From NCBI GenBank assembly GCA_050084985.1, contig JBITNC010000001.1:6944001-7008000 (forward strand): DNA of 64,000 nt. The letters run 5' to 3'. Shown piece by piece: positions 1 through 11,533 of this stretch (position 1 is its first letter; the number at the start of each line of letters is the position of its first letter). The notes under the pieces are model-generated. The model saw only the letters and a program-made list of their open reading frames with translations. It was not told the origin of the DNA and ran no database searches. The translations under genes and the position numbers were made by a program. The DNA comes from Nageia nagi. Taxonomy: Eukaryota; Pinophyta.

Positions 1-414
1 AAAAAATTCAAAATGTTATAAGGGCTTGCCTGCATTTATCAAGTACCCAACTAATGTTCCAGGTGCTCAATCCCCTTAGATTTTCTCTCGTAGTTAAACT
101 TTAAAATGATTCATATAAGCACAAAAAATATTTTATAAAAAAAGCCCTAGAGACTTTTATTTTAGAAGCATGATAATTTCTTAACAAGATATATATAAGA
201 ATACCTTTTAGGTGCTTTATTTCACTCTTTGTAGAAAAATAGAAATGCTCTAAGTGTTGTGATCCCTCTAATTAAAATGATAAAATTTAAGTCCTATATC
301 CCCTTTACTCAAAATTGTACAATCCAAGTGATCTACCCTCTCAACTTCTCTTCTCAAAAAACTTGAAAAAATTAAAATGTTACAAGTTATGAATTCTATA
401 GGAACCAAGAAAAT

Positions 415-1240
415 AAGTTCAAAAATAACATTTTCATGGTTGTATAATTATACCATCATTAAACAAAAATAGGTTCATGCTATCACAATTTGGATTTTAA
501 TATACCATCTTTCTAAAAGTCATATGTGTAGAAAAGGAGCCCATGAATTACATATCTTGCAATCATTGTAGTCCATATAATTGTATTTGCATCATGCATC
601 TTCCATATTTTACATACATGTATATCATATTTTATGGTAAACAATCCTTTTTTAATGAATTATATAGGTAATAATCCTTTTTTTAAGCCTAAATGTCTTA
701 CATATTATGTTATACTTTCAAATATTTATATTGTGGGTAATTACATTTCAAACATGGAGAATGTTCTTATGCAAATTATTGATGATGCAAATTAATGCAA
801 GATATAAAGAGTCTTGGAAATTGACATGGTGCACTCTTTCAAGTATAAAGGAAACCATGTTCCATTTCATTTTTAAAAAAGTGGTACTTGGATGTGTGTA
901 TGTGTCTACTTGGTACTTGTAAAATGAATATTTTGTAATTATTGATCATACATGTATTCTTGATCATTTGAGCATAATTTTAGAGAATATTTGAATCTTA
1001 TTATGCTTTATTTTGTTGTTCATATTCCATATACATTGCATAATATTCATGTCCTAAAATAAGGCCCAAAAGCTTATGGTACTATTGCAACAAACCTATC
1101 AAAAGTGATAAATTACATTTTTTATACTTGTACAATTAGACCATATTGAACCAAATGAGGTGCCTAATATCACATTTTGGAATTTAATATAATAGCTTTC
1201 TAAAAACCATATGCTTGTAGAAAAAAGATCCCAAAATATA
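415..1240. repeat. Diverged direct repeat pair (about 130 bp each)
   Basis: Segments at about 415-545 and 1100-1240 share ordered blocks, for example TATCACAATTTGGATTTTAA against TATCACATTTTGGAATTTAA, followed by matching tracts with CTTTCTAAAA and CATATG. They look like two copies of an old dispersed or tandem repeat about 685 bp apart. Confidence 0.45.
530..620 (-). pseudogene. PPR-motif scrap
   Basis: The minus-strand translation contains the run KMHDANTIIWTTMIARYVIH, which fits the core of a plant PPR repeat of the PLS type (x-M-x-D-x-x-T-x-x-W-T-x-M-I-x-x-Y). The same DNA stretch resembles the larger PPR pseudogene near 43370-43430. Only about 25 residues are legible, with no open frame on either side, so this is a decayed fragment at best. 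Chance resemblance within a diverged repeat family is the alternative. Confidence 0.4.
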
Positions 1241-2149
1241 TCTCAAAATGGGGGCCCAAAAACTATCTTGGAGAAGGAAACCAATTGTCCATATAATAAC
1301 CCTAATATGATATTACAGATAATAATACAAAAATATAATTTTTAGAACTTTAAATATTCAAGAAATTCTCTAAATTTGATAAATTTGCTATAACACATAA
1401 ATAAAATTTTTATTAGAATATTCTATCACCATAAATACAATAAATGACCCAAAGGGTATCTATAAATTCCCTCAAATAATGCAATATGAGGCCTCTAAAT
1501 GTGGTACATCCCTCTCTAGGAGAAAGCTAGCACATTAAATATGAAAAAAAGGATACACAAAAGTGAGGAGAACCTCTCCTTGGGCTCCTCTCACCAAAAT
1601 ATGCACAACTTTGCTATGAAACTCCAACTTTAGCCTTAGATATGGAATCTGGAAACACATCCATAATATGAAATCCTAAATATGAATATTTGGATGAGCA
1701 CCAATGATACAAGGTAATAACCCCTAAAACCTCCAATACAATATAAAGATTAACTTTTTCTATTAAATATATTCCCTATGGAAGAATGGGATCAAACCTA
1801 GTTCTCCACAAGGTTTTCAAAGGAGAAACTTTCAACACAAAATCATAAGAGAAAATAACATAACATAACCCTAAAATGGAGCACTCAAAATATATATAGA
1901 CATTCTATTTATTCAATGAGAAATAAAACCCTAAAAGGAATTAAAGCAACTTATAACACTTTTATGTTCTACTTATTCATTTTGTGGCCCCCATAACTTA
2001 AGCCACATTATTCCTACAATACACTTAACATTAAAATATAACATATTACTAGCTTAGCATGGATTACCCCATTCTATTAGCATAATAATGACATAAAGTG
2101 CACTTAAGTGAATGGGGAGTTAAAACATTATTGTGAGAATCATAATGGG

Positions 2150-2429
2150 AACATTACAATTCTATCCCACTCAATTTGATTATCCTCAAGAAATTATAAG
2201 GATGGATGAGTAATAATCTCCTCTCTTTACCAAGTGGCATATTTTAATGGAAAGCATCTCTACTTTATAAAATATTCTTTGATCTCCTTATGTATTAGCC
2301 TTATTTCTCTTACTATTATATGGTATTTCTAGCTTATAAGAAACCTCCCTAATCCTACTTATGACCTTGTAAGGGCCATAAAAATGCAGTTTGAGCTTTT
2401 CTACACCACTCTTATTAATTATAGATTTC

Positions 2430-2460
<31 letters not shown>

Positions 2461-3106
2461 CATGTATGTATATGAATGCTTAAGTACACTATATTTCAAA
2501 CTTAAAAATGATGCTCTATTATTTTTTAGTTCATGTATTTCTTATGTTGGCTTTGGGAAACTTAAATGTTATCTTTGAGTGCCTTCATAAATTCTAGTTT
2601 TCCTCCAATAAGTCTCCTGCTTTTGGTACCCTACTATCACTCGACAACATATAAACAAAGTTAGATACATCATACCATTAAAGTTCCATAAATGGATACA
2701 TATTGATTGACATATAGTAAGATGAATTATAACTAAATTCTCCCATGTGCAGCCATTTTATCCATGCATTTTGTTGGCTCAAGACATAATTATTCAAGTA
2801 CCCTTATACCCATTTATTCACTATTTTATTTTATCCATATATTTGGGAGTGGTAGATTATACTTGTAGTCAATGTAGTGCCACATAGGGTAAACAAGTTT
2901 TACCAAAATATGTTCATAAAGTTTTTTTCCCTATGAAGAAATATTTTTGACAAGCCATGAAATTTCAACACTTACCTAAAAAATAAATCAACAACTTGTA
3001 TAGTTATATAAGTGACTGAAATTGCATAGAAGTGTGCATATTTGGCCAACATATCCATAATAAAATAGATACAATCCTTACAATGTACCTTAGGAATACC
3101 CATGAT
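2150..3106 (-). pseudogene. Chromovirus Ty3/gypsy integrase core and chromodomain remnant
   Basis: Reading leftwards on the minus strand from the copia-1 target site, the translation (with frameshifts) starts at the integrase core signature SMDFIMG, whose first residues lie across the insertion at 11534-11560. It runs through the LCGTTLTTS segment and the VNKW and WIKWLH blocks typical of plant Ty3/gypsy integrases, then a decayed chromodomain-like tail near 2170-2330. The second catalytic aspartate (usually S-D-R-D) reads L-H-R-E, and several stops are present. The protein would have joined element cDNA to the chromosome; this copy is dead. Confidence 0.7.
2437..2474. repeat. (TATG)n microsatellite
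   Basis: About nine near-perfect TATG units lie inside the integrase/chromodomain remnant. The short plus-strand open frame across it is an artefact of the repeat. Confidence 0.9.
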
Positions 3107-3111
3107 GAAGT

Positions 3112-3463
3112 TGAAGGAATTAGATCTACACTAATCCTCAAGGTCCAAGACTATAGAAAACTCAATCATTCAACATCCACAAGCTAATAATGCCATTCAC
3201 ACAAGATAACACAAATATAATGTGGTTCCTTTCTCTCCTACACAAACTAGTAGAGTAATCTTACTCAAAATCTTAGTGCTATTACAAGAGGAGAGGCCCT
3301 CTATTTATAGCATGAGAGCACCTCCCTTTAACCCAAGGGTAAGGTTAGGTTTACATAATAAAGAATTCAATTAATCCCTTAAGGTATCTAAATATCCTTT
3401 AAATGATTAATTGAATTTATAAGGAGTTTAGATATTCACAATATTTCATTACAAATTCTAACA
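3112..3463 (-). repeat. copia-1 3' LTR (352 bp)
   Basis: It is the partner of the 430-bp LTR at 11099-11528. By eye there are about a dozen substitutions, mostly transitions. A deletion of about 70 bp in the transcribed part and a second one of about 8 bp account for the length difference. Confidence 0.95.
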
Positions 3464-3474
3464 CTCCCCCTTAA
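3464..3474 (-). other. copia-1 polypurine tract
   Basis: On the minus strand this reads TAAGGGGGAG directly before the 3' LTR start TGTTAGAA. The position and purine run are those of a plus-strand primer for reverse transcription. Confidence 0.85.
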
Positions 3475-4235
3475 TGCAATATTGGGATAGAGTGTAGAAG
3501 AGAGAAGAGAGAGAGTAAGAGAGAGTTCTCCTCCATAGAGATACACGTGGAGATGAGAACATTTACATATTTGAGAATCTTTTTGAGAACTAGTTTGAGA
3601 CTCAATACATTACCATTTGACAAAATGGTTTACAATACAATCATTAACCACAACTGATTTCACTGTACATAGTAGTCGATCAACTTTAAGCTGACATGTG
3701 AGTCTCCATGAGCTTGCTTACACAAGGTGAGTAACTTGTATTTCTTGAAGAAGATCCTAAATGCTACAAGCAACTCATGAACAAAATTAGTTAGATGCAT
3801 CATATATTCATTTTATTAAATAAGAGAATCAAATAATGCCATCTTATAAATAACTGATCAATGGTGTACTATAAGTCATCATGGAGATGCCAAGCCATCA
3901 CTCATAGTCACCTGTTGTATATAGACATGTGTTGATTATTAATAGAGCATAAAAAATTATACAACAAGTTTCTCACATAGAGCAAACTTACCATGGAGGT
4001 ATAAAATGTACAAGAAGTTCCTCACATAGAGTGAACTTACCATGGAGGTATATCAATTATATGCTCAAAAAATTGTACAACAAGTTTCTCATGCAGAGCA
4101 AACTTACCATGGAGGTATAAAATGTACAATAACTTCCTCACACAGAGCGAACTTACCATGGAGGTATATCATAATCAACACTATATAAGAACAAAAGGGC
4201 CTCTTAGAGGTGAAGTTGTCATCACTAACAAAAGT
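3475..4235 (-). other. copia-1 3' UTR with internal repeats
   Basis: Non-coding stretch between the pol stop (4236) and the polypurine tract. The part at 3480-3760 is clearly homologous (on the opposite strand) to 63120-63395 in the non-autonomous element further right. At 3961-4170 four copies of a unit containing ACTTACCATGGAGGTAT occur at alternating spacings of about 47 and 73 bp. One related copy is present near 61590 in the other element. Confidence 0.75.
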
Positions 4236-5828
4236 TCAAACTTCACTCCCCCTTGAGGGCAACTTCATCAACTCGAGAAAATCCCTAAGCTTACTAAACT
4301 GAGCTTTAGGAAGGGGCTTGGTGAATAAATAAGTGGAGTTTTTAGTAGATGGACAATACTCCAAGTGTATGATGTCATCTAGAACCTTCTCCTTGATAAA
4401 ATGGGCTTAGATTTCCACATGTTTGGTTCTCTGATGGAACACAGGATTCTTAGCCAAAGAGATAGCTGATTGATTATCTAAGAAAATAAGAGATGGGCCA
4501 TTTTGCTCATACCTAATTTCATTTAGAAGATGCCTCAGCCAAATATCTTCTTGGGTGGCAACAGACATGGCTCGATATTCAAATTTGATGGTAGAAAGAG
4601 TCATACTAGGTTACTTCTTGGAAGCCCAAGAGATAGCACCTAAACTAATGCTGAACACATATGCAGAGGTTGATTTTTTGTCATCTCTATCTCCCCCATA
4701 ATCAGAATTTGAGAACCCAAAGAGAACAATTGAGGGCACTTTGGAATACTTAAGAGCAAGATCCTTTGTCCCTACCACATACCTTAAGATTTTCTTAACA
4801 GCTTTGAGGTGCTCAACATATGGTTTTTGCATGAATCGTGCCATTAGATTCACTGCAAAGGTAATATCAGGTCGAGAGATAGTCAGATATAGAAGACTAC
4901 TGATCAATTGCCTATAAGCTGTAGCATCAACCAATTGAGAATCTGAGCTTAAAGATACAACAATTCTAGGAGCAACAGGTATTGTAGCATATCTACACTC
5001 CTCTATTCCAAACTTTTGCAAGATGTCTGATATATACTTAGATTGACTAAGATAAGTACAATCTTTATGTTGGTATAATTGCATCCCAAGATAGTAATGC
5101 AATAGACCTAGATCAGTCATTTCAAATGTTGCCTTTAGTTTGGATATGCACTCTTGAATGATTTCAATATTATTGCCAGTTATGAGAAGATCATCCACAT
5201 AAAGGAGAATTAAGACCACATCTTTTCCTTGATTGAGTACGTAGAGATCTGAGTCAGAGAAGCACTTGGAAAAACCAATATCTACAAAGAATCCTAAAAT
5301 TTTCTTGTACCATGCTCTGGGTGCTTGCTTAAGTCCATACAAAGACTTCTTTAGCTTGCACACAAAAGACTCTTTACCTTTTGGAATAAATCCTTCTGGT
5401 TGATTCATGTAGATTTCTACATCCAAGTCACCATTGAGAAATGCACTCTTGACATCAAGTTGAAAAACTTTCCATCCTTGAGCTATAGAAAGAGCAAGGA
5501 TTATCTTGACAGTAGGCATCTTGGCCACAGGAGCAAAGGTTTCCTCATAATCAATACCATATTTCTGAGCGAATCCTTTGGCCACTAACCTTGCTTTGTA
5601 TTTTTCAATTTCTCCATCAGAATTGTACTTGACCTTATATATCCATTTATTTCCAATCACATTTTTCTCATTGGGATAAGGAACCAAATCCCAAGTTTCA
5701 TTTTTCATGAGCGCCTCATACTCAACTTTCATAGCTTCCATCCAACACTCTTGCTTGGAAGCTTCTTTGAAGGTTGATGGCTCATTCGTATTATCAATTT
5801 TGAAAAATAAAGATTTATTCAAGGTCAT
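4236..5828 (-). pseudogene. copia-1 reverse transcriptase and RNase H
   Basis: The 405-codon open stretch at 4611-5828 holds the copia reverse transcriptase: the EETFAPV block at residues 95-101, the LDVKSAFLNG block near 124-133, LYGLKQAPRAW near 163-173, and the catalytic YVDD at 210-213. It continues into RNase H (SDYGGDRDDKKST; SWASKK). A stop at 4611 splits RNase H; the second half (4407-4604) keeps the ALAKN-like segment and the H-x-x-TKH-x-x motif. After another stop at 4407 the frame continues to a natural end at 4236. The protein would copy element RNA into cDNA. The reverse transcriptase core looks intact; the stops make the whole non-functional as one polyprotein. Confidence 0.9.
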
Positions 5829-5864
5829 ACTCCTTGTAATTGTTTGAGCTAGAGAATTTTGCTC

Positions 5865-6600
5865 TTATGGTGACTTCCCTACATTATCATCCAACCAGTT
5901 AGGTGTAGGCAAAGAATCATCTGAATCACACACCTCAGCATGAGAAGTTGTATCCTCAGGAAGTTCATTGAACTTGACATCCCTAGAAATAAAGACTATT
6001 TTATGGGATGAGGAGTAGAGCTTGTAACCTTTATGTTGATTATCATACCCCACAAAGATGCATTTTTCTAATTGTTTATCAACTTCTTTCTTTTCTCTGA
6101 GGTAATGAAGGCAAATGCATCACAATCAAAGACCCTAAAGTGTGAGATGTTAGGTTTTTTTCCTATCCATGCTTCATACAGAGTTTTACCTTCAACTACT
6201 TTAGTAGGACACCTATTTAGGGTGTGAATAGCAGTGTGAATAGCTTCACCCCATAAGAAATTAGGAAGGTTACCCAACATGCACCTTGCCATTTCCATAA
6301 TGGTTCGATTCTTCCTTTTAGTAACTCCATTTTATTGAGGGGTGTAAGGGATTGTGAATTGCTGCTTGATCCCTTGTTTACCACAATAGTTGTTAAACTC
6401 ATTGCTATTATACTCACCCCATTATTAGATCTCAGCATCTTGATCTTAAAATTAGTTTGATTTTCAACAAGAGCCTTGAAGTCTTTAAATCTATCAAAAG
6501 TTTGATCCTTGTGCTCAAGTAGATAACCAAATGTCATCCTGCTGAAGTCATCAATGAAGGTCAGAACATAAGAAGCTCCCTAGAGACTTAGTATGAAATG
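5865..6600 (-). pseudogene. copia-1 integrase core and C-terminal region, broken
   Basis: Three short frames together cover the integrase after its first third: 6217-6537, 6068-6298 and 5865-6053. Recognisable parts are KMLRSNNG at the second catalytic position (normally R-S/T-D), a stop just before NGVTKRKNRT where the third catalytic residue (normally V-A-E-R) is lysine, and the C-terminal LNRCPTK, HFRVFDCDAFAF and D-V-K-F-x-E blocks. At least two frameshifts and one stop are present. Integration by this protein would be impossible. Confidence 0.88.
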
Positions 6601-8149
6601 GACCCATCAAATCTGAATGCACAAGCTGAAGAGGATGAGTAGCCCAAGTTACCTTATCTTTTTCAAACTTTTGCCTATTCATCTTTCCTAGAATGCACCT
6701 TTCATAGAGACCAATTATGGGTGAAATATTAGGTAAACCTTCCACAAGTTCTTGATTTTTCATATCTTGAATACTCTTGTGGTTAAGGTGCCCTAATCGT
6801 TGATGCCAAAGATTACCCTTTGAACAAACATTTACTGCAAGACACATCTTTGAAGGAACTTGATCCACAATATACAGGTCATCCTTTACTGATCCTTTCA
6901 TCAAGGTGGCAAGTTCTTTCTTAACACACCAGGAGTGTGAGGTAAACTCAAATGAGTATCCTTTCCTTGTAATCTGAATTATGGAGATAAGATTCATCCT
7001 TAGTTTAGGCACATAAAAGACATTATCAAGAACCTTTCCATGAATCTTCACACTCCCTATTCCTTGAACATCAAGGACTATATTATCACCTATCACAACT
7101 GCATCCTTCTTGTACTTATGAAAGTTTTCAAACTTATCTTTTTCATAACACATGTGATTAGTGCATCCTGAATCAATAATCCAATCATTTGAAATAGTTT
7201 GAGTCACTGAGTAGTAGGCAATAGTAGCAGCATGCTTGTTCTTCTTTTTATGATTGAAATTTTTCATATTTGCATTTCCCTTACCTTTTTTAGCAAATTT
7301 CTTTTTGCAGCAATCATTCTCTTTGTGCCCAAAGATGCCACAAAAGTTACAATTTCCATCAAACTTTTCCTTAGGTGTTGGATTGCTTGATCTAGATTTG
7401 TCATTCCTTTGCTTGAAGTTGCCATTATTGTTGCCCTTTTTCTCATGCTTCCTAAAGGCAGATGAGGATTTGTTATCTTTGGATTTATAATGATTGAACT
7501 TCTTCTTGAAAGGAGTTTTGTTTGCTCCTAGAGTAATGCTTTTTTCCTTTGGAGAAAAGTCCAACATTTTCTTATTCAAAGTTTCCTCATGCTTCAGAAG
7601 GAGTCTAGAAAGGTTATCAAGAGAGATGACATCTTCTTCATCATCGAGCCTAGTTTCCATAACCATGACAAAGTTACTGAACTTTGTATAAAGGCTTTGA
7701 AGAATGATGAAGACCATGAACTCATCATTGATCCAGTTGCACCCATAGCCAACCAGTTGTGTCCTAAAGTCAATGATTTTGTTCAAGTAAATGGAAGCAC
7801 TTTCATCTTCACCTTGACGATATTGCAACAACTTTTGTAAAATAGTGAACCTCCTTGAAAATTTTGACCCAAGGTAAATTTTCTTCAGCCTATCCCAAGC
7901 TTCCTTTGCTAATGTTGAAGAAGAGATCATGAGAAGTACGTTATCTGAAACTGCATGATAAATCATTGAAGTTGCTAACTCATTCTTTGAGTTGTAGATT
8001 TCAAGAGCCTTCTCATCTGTAGGAGTAACCAAGTTTTCATTAACTATCTGCCACAACTTTCTTGCTTGTAACTCAACTTTCATATGAGGTTCCCATATGT
8101 CGAAGTTGGAACTATCGAGTATATGCTTGGGTATGAAGGTTTCAACCAT
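6551..8149 (-). pseudogene. copia-1 gag, protease and integrase N-terminus
   Basis: This is a 540-codon open frame from 8173. I prefer the methionine at codon 9 (position 8149), which begins the usual gag N-terminus. The capsid-like part covers residues 15-200 (numbering from the upstream methionine). A CCHC zinc knuckle (C275, C278, H283, C288) is intact. The protease active site IDSG is at 333-336. The integrase zinc-binding motif WHQRLGHLNH is at 456-465, but its first cysteine is Tyr490 (only Cys493 remains). The first catalytic aspartate lies in LVHSDLMGP (D521). The frame then slips at about codon 530. It is long for a decayed element, in keeping with a fairly young insertion. Confidence 0.9.
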
Positions 8150-8229
8150 TGCTACACAAAAGTAAATAAGCAAGAAGAATGAATAAATTTCTACAATTTA
8201 CTATCTATACAAATCAAACATTGATAAGT

Positions 8230-9360
8230 AAACATGTCCCACATGTGCAAACTTATAAACCAAGATCCATAGAAGGATAAAGTTGAGGTTATTTTCTTAT
8301 ATATAATTAGGCCTTCACTTGGATGCCCGCAAGGTAGAGCCCAAGTACTATCAGTCCTCAACCAGTTCACCTTGGTCAGTAATATACTCTCTCAAGGAGA
8401 AGTACCAACTATTTTCCAAGGATCTTACATATCTTGGACCGACCATTTTAATTATCTTATTTAAGGTTTTCAAGTTTTCCTCCTAGGTTATCAGGATAAT
8501 CCCTGAATGGATGTGCGAACATGTGGTATCACTACATACATGCCTATCCACCTAATAGAGTTATGTCCAATCCAACAAAGGTCTTAGGGGCAATTAAGAT
8601 GGATTTACCACCACATGGTTCTTCAGACTAAAAAGGCTTCAGTCTACCCTGTTCTCACCTCGTGGCTCCCCAAATAAGTCATGTTGTGGAAAAGTACATG
8701 TGGATGTGTTCATTTTAGGGGTTACTTTCAAAATTTTGCATTTTGCAAGTATAAAGCAATTATGCAAAAATATAAAGTAAGGTATTAAAAATACATCATC
8801 CACAAGAACTTGAAATATAAGAGTCCAATGGGTTTTGTACTAATCCCTAAAGGACATTTTTACATTTTTCATACTTGCTCAAGTTCATAAATTCATTCAA
8901 CACTTTAATAAATTTAAAAGGGCTAAGTCCTACTTAGCATTAATCCATAACTTAAAAATTAAACATGCATTATTCCATAACTTAAAAAATTAAACATGCA
9001 TTATTCCATAACTTAAAAATTAAACATGCATTATTTCATAACTTAAAATTAAGTAATAAACATGCATCATTTATCTTATTAAAAATGCATTATTTAACTT
9101 AAAAATGTTAAGTACTAAGCATGATTTATTCCTACACAAGATTAAGAGGCATGCATTATAAATTTAGCATGCAAGATCTAGATAAAGTTTTAAGTAAAAA
9201 AAAAAAACTATACAAATTCCCTTTTTTTTTACTTAAAGTTTTATCCCTAAAACTTGTATGCAAAAAAAATTGTCTTTTAAGTATGCATTTTCATAAGTTA
9301 CCTTTGGAAAAAAAAGGTTTTTTTACTTAAAAGAATTTTAAATAAGATCCTTTTTAAAAA
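8230..9360 (-). other. copia-1 untranslated leader segment shared with the 55.5-63.9 kb element
   Basis: The stretch 8230-9360, read on the minus strand, matches about 57850-58880 on the plus strand in ordered blocks, including a GGGGAGCCA block and a block with AACCTAGGAGGA. It precedes gag in copia-1. The conservation ends at about the gag start, so this is a family-specific 5' leader that may carry packaging or translation signals; that function is inference. Confidence 0.65.
8938..9065. repeat. Tandem repeat of about 39-40 bp, 3-4 copies
   Basis: Units contain CATAACTTAAAAATTAAACA followed by TGCATTAT. They lie in the leader of copia-1. Confidence 0.85.
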
Positions 9361-11080
9361 CAAATGCTAAGAGATTGACAATCTAGAAATTGCATGTGCA
9401 CCTTAGTAAATTAAAACTCAACAATGAGTAAAAATATTCTAAGCATATATATATATTTTTTAAAAAAGTAAGCAAAGTTTGACTTTTAAAAAAATATTTT
9501 TACCATTATTGTGGAAATAAGCTGAAAAAAAATATTCACTACTTTCCAAGTCTACAAGAATTAAAAAGAAAAAGAGAAAACCTATACCCCTACTACATGC
9601 ACATTTTAATGCTACCCTTCCCTTACCAAGAAGGAGAATACATTGCTTGTGCAGGAGCATAGAATAAAGAATATGAAAGTAGTGGGCCAACAAAGAAATT
9701 AAATGCACAAACAAAGTGGGAGAAGATAAAATGGCGAGGGAGGAGGGATAAGGTTGCGTAGGTTGTGGAGCGGCGGTGCTAGAGGCAACATTTGGCATTA
9801 CCATCATAATTAGTACAAAGTATGCTATTCTTTGTTAGAGCATTCTCAGCAGCCTTCATCTGAACTGAGAGGTGATTTTAGCTTATGGTTTGTGGTTGAG
9901 AAGAAGAAAAAGAAATGGCCAAGTGGTTCACAAAAAAAATGCTCAGCTCAGGTTTTTGTTTCTCAGAATGCCAAACACTCGGCCTTCTAATAAATGGAGA
10001 TGCGAGAATGATAAGGCTGCCATTCCATTTCAGGTTGGTTGGACAAAGATAAGATGCGGTGATGAACTATAGTCTCAAGGGTAAGATGTGGTAAGATTTT
10101 TTTTTTTTGATATGTTTGATGGGTGTTTCCTGAAAATACAAGATAGGGCACTGGAGCGAGATATTTTTCGATGCTCCATGGTGCTATACTGTATTTTATT
10201 ATGACAATTCATTTACTATACTTAGATCAATTAAAAGTGCCCCTTGAGGCATTATATATGTTTATGTTCATGCAAAAAAAAAAAAATTTATACAAAGCTC
10301 TGTAACTTGTAGATTATCTTCAACTTGCTTGCAATGCCTTCATTGTCCCTCTTTTCTTGTATTTGTCTCAATTGCGTTTCAATTTCTATAAATACGTATA
10401 AATTCCTTGTTCCTCCTACATCTGAATTGCTATAAAAAAAAGGACATGATGTAATAGTGATAAAGGAAAAAAAAAGGACATGAGGGGGGGCTACAGTAAG
10501 GAGACCGACACTACAAGGAGGAGGGCTACTGATGACTCACCACCTCCACTCAACCAAAGTGGCCCTAAAATTTTTCAAACCTATCTTGTAGCTTTTCAAA
10601 AAATTGAAACCTTCAATTTATTACTATTTTGTAAAAATGAAAAAACAATTATTGTAAATAAATTTTTAGATAATTTTTGTTAAATAATAATGTATTTCAA
10701 GTGAAGGTATTAGCTTAGTAATCATAAAAGATATGTAAAAGAAAACAATAGCAATATTGCAACTAATCAAAAAAATGTTAGTATACAAATTGCAAATTTT
10801 GCATAATGTATTATTGCCCAATCACTTAACATAAAAGATTGTTAGTAGAACAAACAAAATGAGCAATAATATATTATGTTATTGAGGCAATGTTTGCTAG
10901 GAGTTGAACTAACATAATCATAAAAGAATGTTAGTATCAAAAATGAATATAATCCCTTCTTTAAAAAAATGAGATTATACCTTCTCAAATTTTACCTCAC
11001 AAGGTTTTAGGTGAAATAAGAATATTCCTAAGTTGAATAAGGATGAAGAACCTCCAAGATGTAGAAGAAGAGCTTCCACA
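9361..11080 (-). other. copia-1 leader, distal part with a less AT-rich patch
   Basis: No gene was recognised. Between about 9590 and 10560 base composition is visibly less AT-biased than around it, with several poly-A/T runs (near 9200, 10100, 10270, 10440). This may be a captured fragment or a small decayed insertion inside the leader. I see no terminal repeats or target duplication to prove either. Confidence 0.4.
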
Positions 11081-11096
11081 CCAAGCTCTGGTACCA
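11081..11096 (-). other. copia-1 primer-binding site
   Basis: On the minus strand this reads TGGTACCAGAGCTTGG, two bases inside the 5' LTR end. It differs at one position from the TGGTATCAGAGC consensus complementary to the 3' end of plant initiator-methionine tRNA. Confidence 0.9.
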
Positions 11097-11098
11097 AT

Positions 11099-11528
11099 TG
11101 AAGGAATTAGATCTACACTAATCCTCAAGGTCCAAGACTATAGAAAACTCAATCATTCAACATTTATAAGCTAATAACACCATTCACATAAGATAACACA
11201 AATATAATGTGGTTTCTCCCTCCTTGGGAGTACATCCACAACTAGATCTCAATTCTCAAACTATGCACCCTCTTACTACAATTCCTTTCTCTCCTACACA
11301 AACTAGTAGAGTAATCTTACTCAAAATCTTAGTGCTATTACAAGAGGAGAGGCCCTCTATTTATAGCATGAGAGCACCTCCCTAACCTACCTTTAAACCA
11401 AGGGTAAGGTTAGGTTTACATAATAAAGAATTCAATTAATCCCTGAAGGTATCTATATATCCTTTAAGTGATTAATTGAATTTACAAGGAGTTTAGATAT
11501 TCACAATATTTCATTACAAATTCTAACA
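11099..11528 (-). repeat. copia-1 5' LTR (430 bp)
   Basis: The full-length LTR begins TGTTAGAA and ends TCCTTCA on the minus strand. It contains a TATA box and a block (GATCTAGTTGTGGATGTACT) also found in the LTRs of the 55.5-63.9 kb element, so the two families are related. Confidence 0.95.
11357..11366 (-). promoter_or_regulatory. TATA box of copia-1 LTR
   Basis: CTATAAATAG on the minus strand, mid-LTR, followed by a purine/pyrimidine-rich tract. The identical 10-mer is at 55692-55701 in the related LTR, so it is conserved between families and is probably the core promoter. Confidence 0.75.
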
Positions 11529-11533
11529 GAAGT

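Larger units (their letters stand above)
1..2149. other. AT-rich flank without an intact gene
   Basis: No open frame here has a recognisable domain. The stretch holds a diverged direct repeat (about 415-545 and 1100-1240) and a PPR scrap near 530-620. It lies beyond the chromodomain end of the minus-strand gypsy element, so part of it may be that element's 3' UTR or LTR. I could not find a matching LTR copy on the far side (after 14 kb), so no boundary is claimed. Confidence 0.5.
3112..11528 (-). mobile_element. Complete Ty1/copia retrotransposon (copia-1)
   Basis: The element is bounded by LTRs of the form TG...CA (3112-3463 and 11099-11528) and a perfect 5-bp target duplication, GAAGT, at 3107-3111 and 11529-11533. 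A primer-binding site lies inside the right LTR and a polypurine tract inside the left LTR, so it is transcribed on the minus strand. Domain order is gag, protease, integrase, reverse transcriptase, RNase H, which defines Ty1/copia. It sits inside the integrase of an older gypsy element. The coding part has frameshifts, stops and altered integrase catalytic residues, so it is not autonomous. Confidence 0.95.

Noticed and set aside
1690-1715. Minus-strand ATTGGTGCTCATCC as a primer-binding site of another element
   Set aside because: It resembles junction sequences seen after some gypsy LTRs, but no LTR end or matching partner was found around it.
2384-2578. 64-codon plus-strand frame with repeated MYVC
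   Set aside because: Translation of the TATG microsatellite inside a minus-strand integrase remnant.
7254-7840. Plus-strand frames overlapping copia-1 gag
   Set aside because: Antisense shadows of the long minus-strand gag frame, without domains of their own.
11041-11100. Possible tRNA gene near the GCTCTGGTACCAA stretch
   Set aside because: It is only the primer-binding site of copia-1; no cloverleaf can be formed around it.
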